15,017 nucleotides of DNA from an uncultured Collinsella sp. Its GTDB lineage: Bacteria; Actinomycetota; Coriobacteriia; Coriobacteriales; Coriobacteriaceae. Position numbers and translations under genes: made by a program. Location of the stretch: NCBI GenBank assembly GCA_900552755.1, contig USAY01000039.1:1-15017 (forward strand), written 5' to 3'. The notes beneath the pieces were generated by a model. The model saw only the letters and a program-made list of their open reading frames with translations. It was not told the DNA's origin and did not search any database. Below are positions 14,559-15,017 of the stretch, one piece after another; the first letter of the stretch is position 1; each line of letters opens with the position of its first letter.

Positions 14559-15017
<459 letters not shown>

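Overview
This window is a run of core information-processing genes from a GC-rich bacterium, most likely an actinobacterium of the class Coriobacteriia (Collinsella or a close relative). That placement rests on the high G+C with C-ending codons, an acidic N-terminal arm on a group 1 sigma factor, the gene order rimP-nusA-infB-rbfA-nrnA-truB-ribF-dnaG-rpoD, and the general look of the proteins. It was judged by eye without a database search, so genus level is tentative. I see no mobile element, CRISPR array, tRNA, rRNA, prophage, defence system or sign of recent transfer.

Layout. (1) Positions 1-2748: leuS (leucyl-tRNA synthetase) as a single transcription unit, entered behind a hairpin at the left edge and closed by a strong intrinsic terminator. 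(2) Positions 2749-2941: a short regulatory region with a good sigma-A-type promoter, two matching dyads over its -35 and start regions, and then an intrinsic terminator inside the leader before rimP. (3) Positions 2942-13002: rimP, nusA, infB, rbfA, nrnA, truB, ribF and dnaG, all on the plus strand, tightly packed (several start/stop overlaps), with no intrinsic terminator that I can find. (4) Positions 13003-14459: a 110-base gap with a weak promoter candidate, then rpoD/sigA. (5) Positions 14460-15017: two hairpin terminators between converging genes and the 3' end of asnS (asparaginyl-tRNA synthetase) on the minus strand, cut by the window edge.

How the genes fit together. NusA, RimP, IF-2 and RbfA couple transcription elongation to 30S ribosome maturation and translation initiation. 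NrnA recycles the shortest RNAs (and probably pAp), TruB makes pseudouridine-55 in tRNA, RibF makes FMN and FAD, DnaG primes replication and SigA directs housekeeping transcription. The layout joins what many bacteria keep as two clusters, the nusA-infB cluster and the dnaG-rpoD cluster, into one possible superoperon.

The points most worth a second look are the terminator-like leader of the rimP-nusA-infB operon (possible NusA autoregulation), the paired TGCTTGCA dyads at its promoter, a Cys3-His zinc-knuckle-like tail on NusA, and the absence of ylxR between nusA and infB. I found no clearly new multi-gene system; these are regulatory and domain-level oddities in otherwise ordinary housekeeping DNA.
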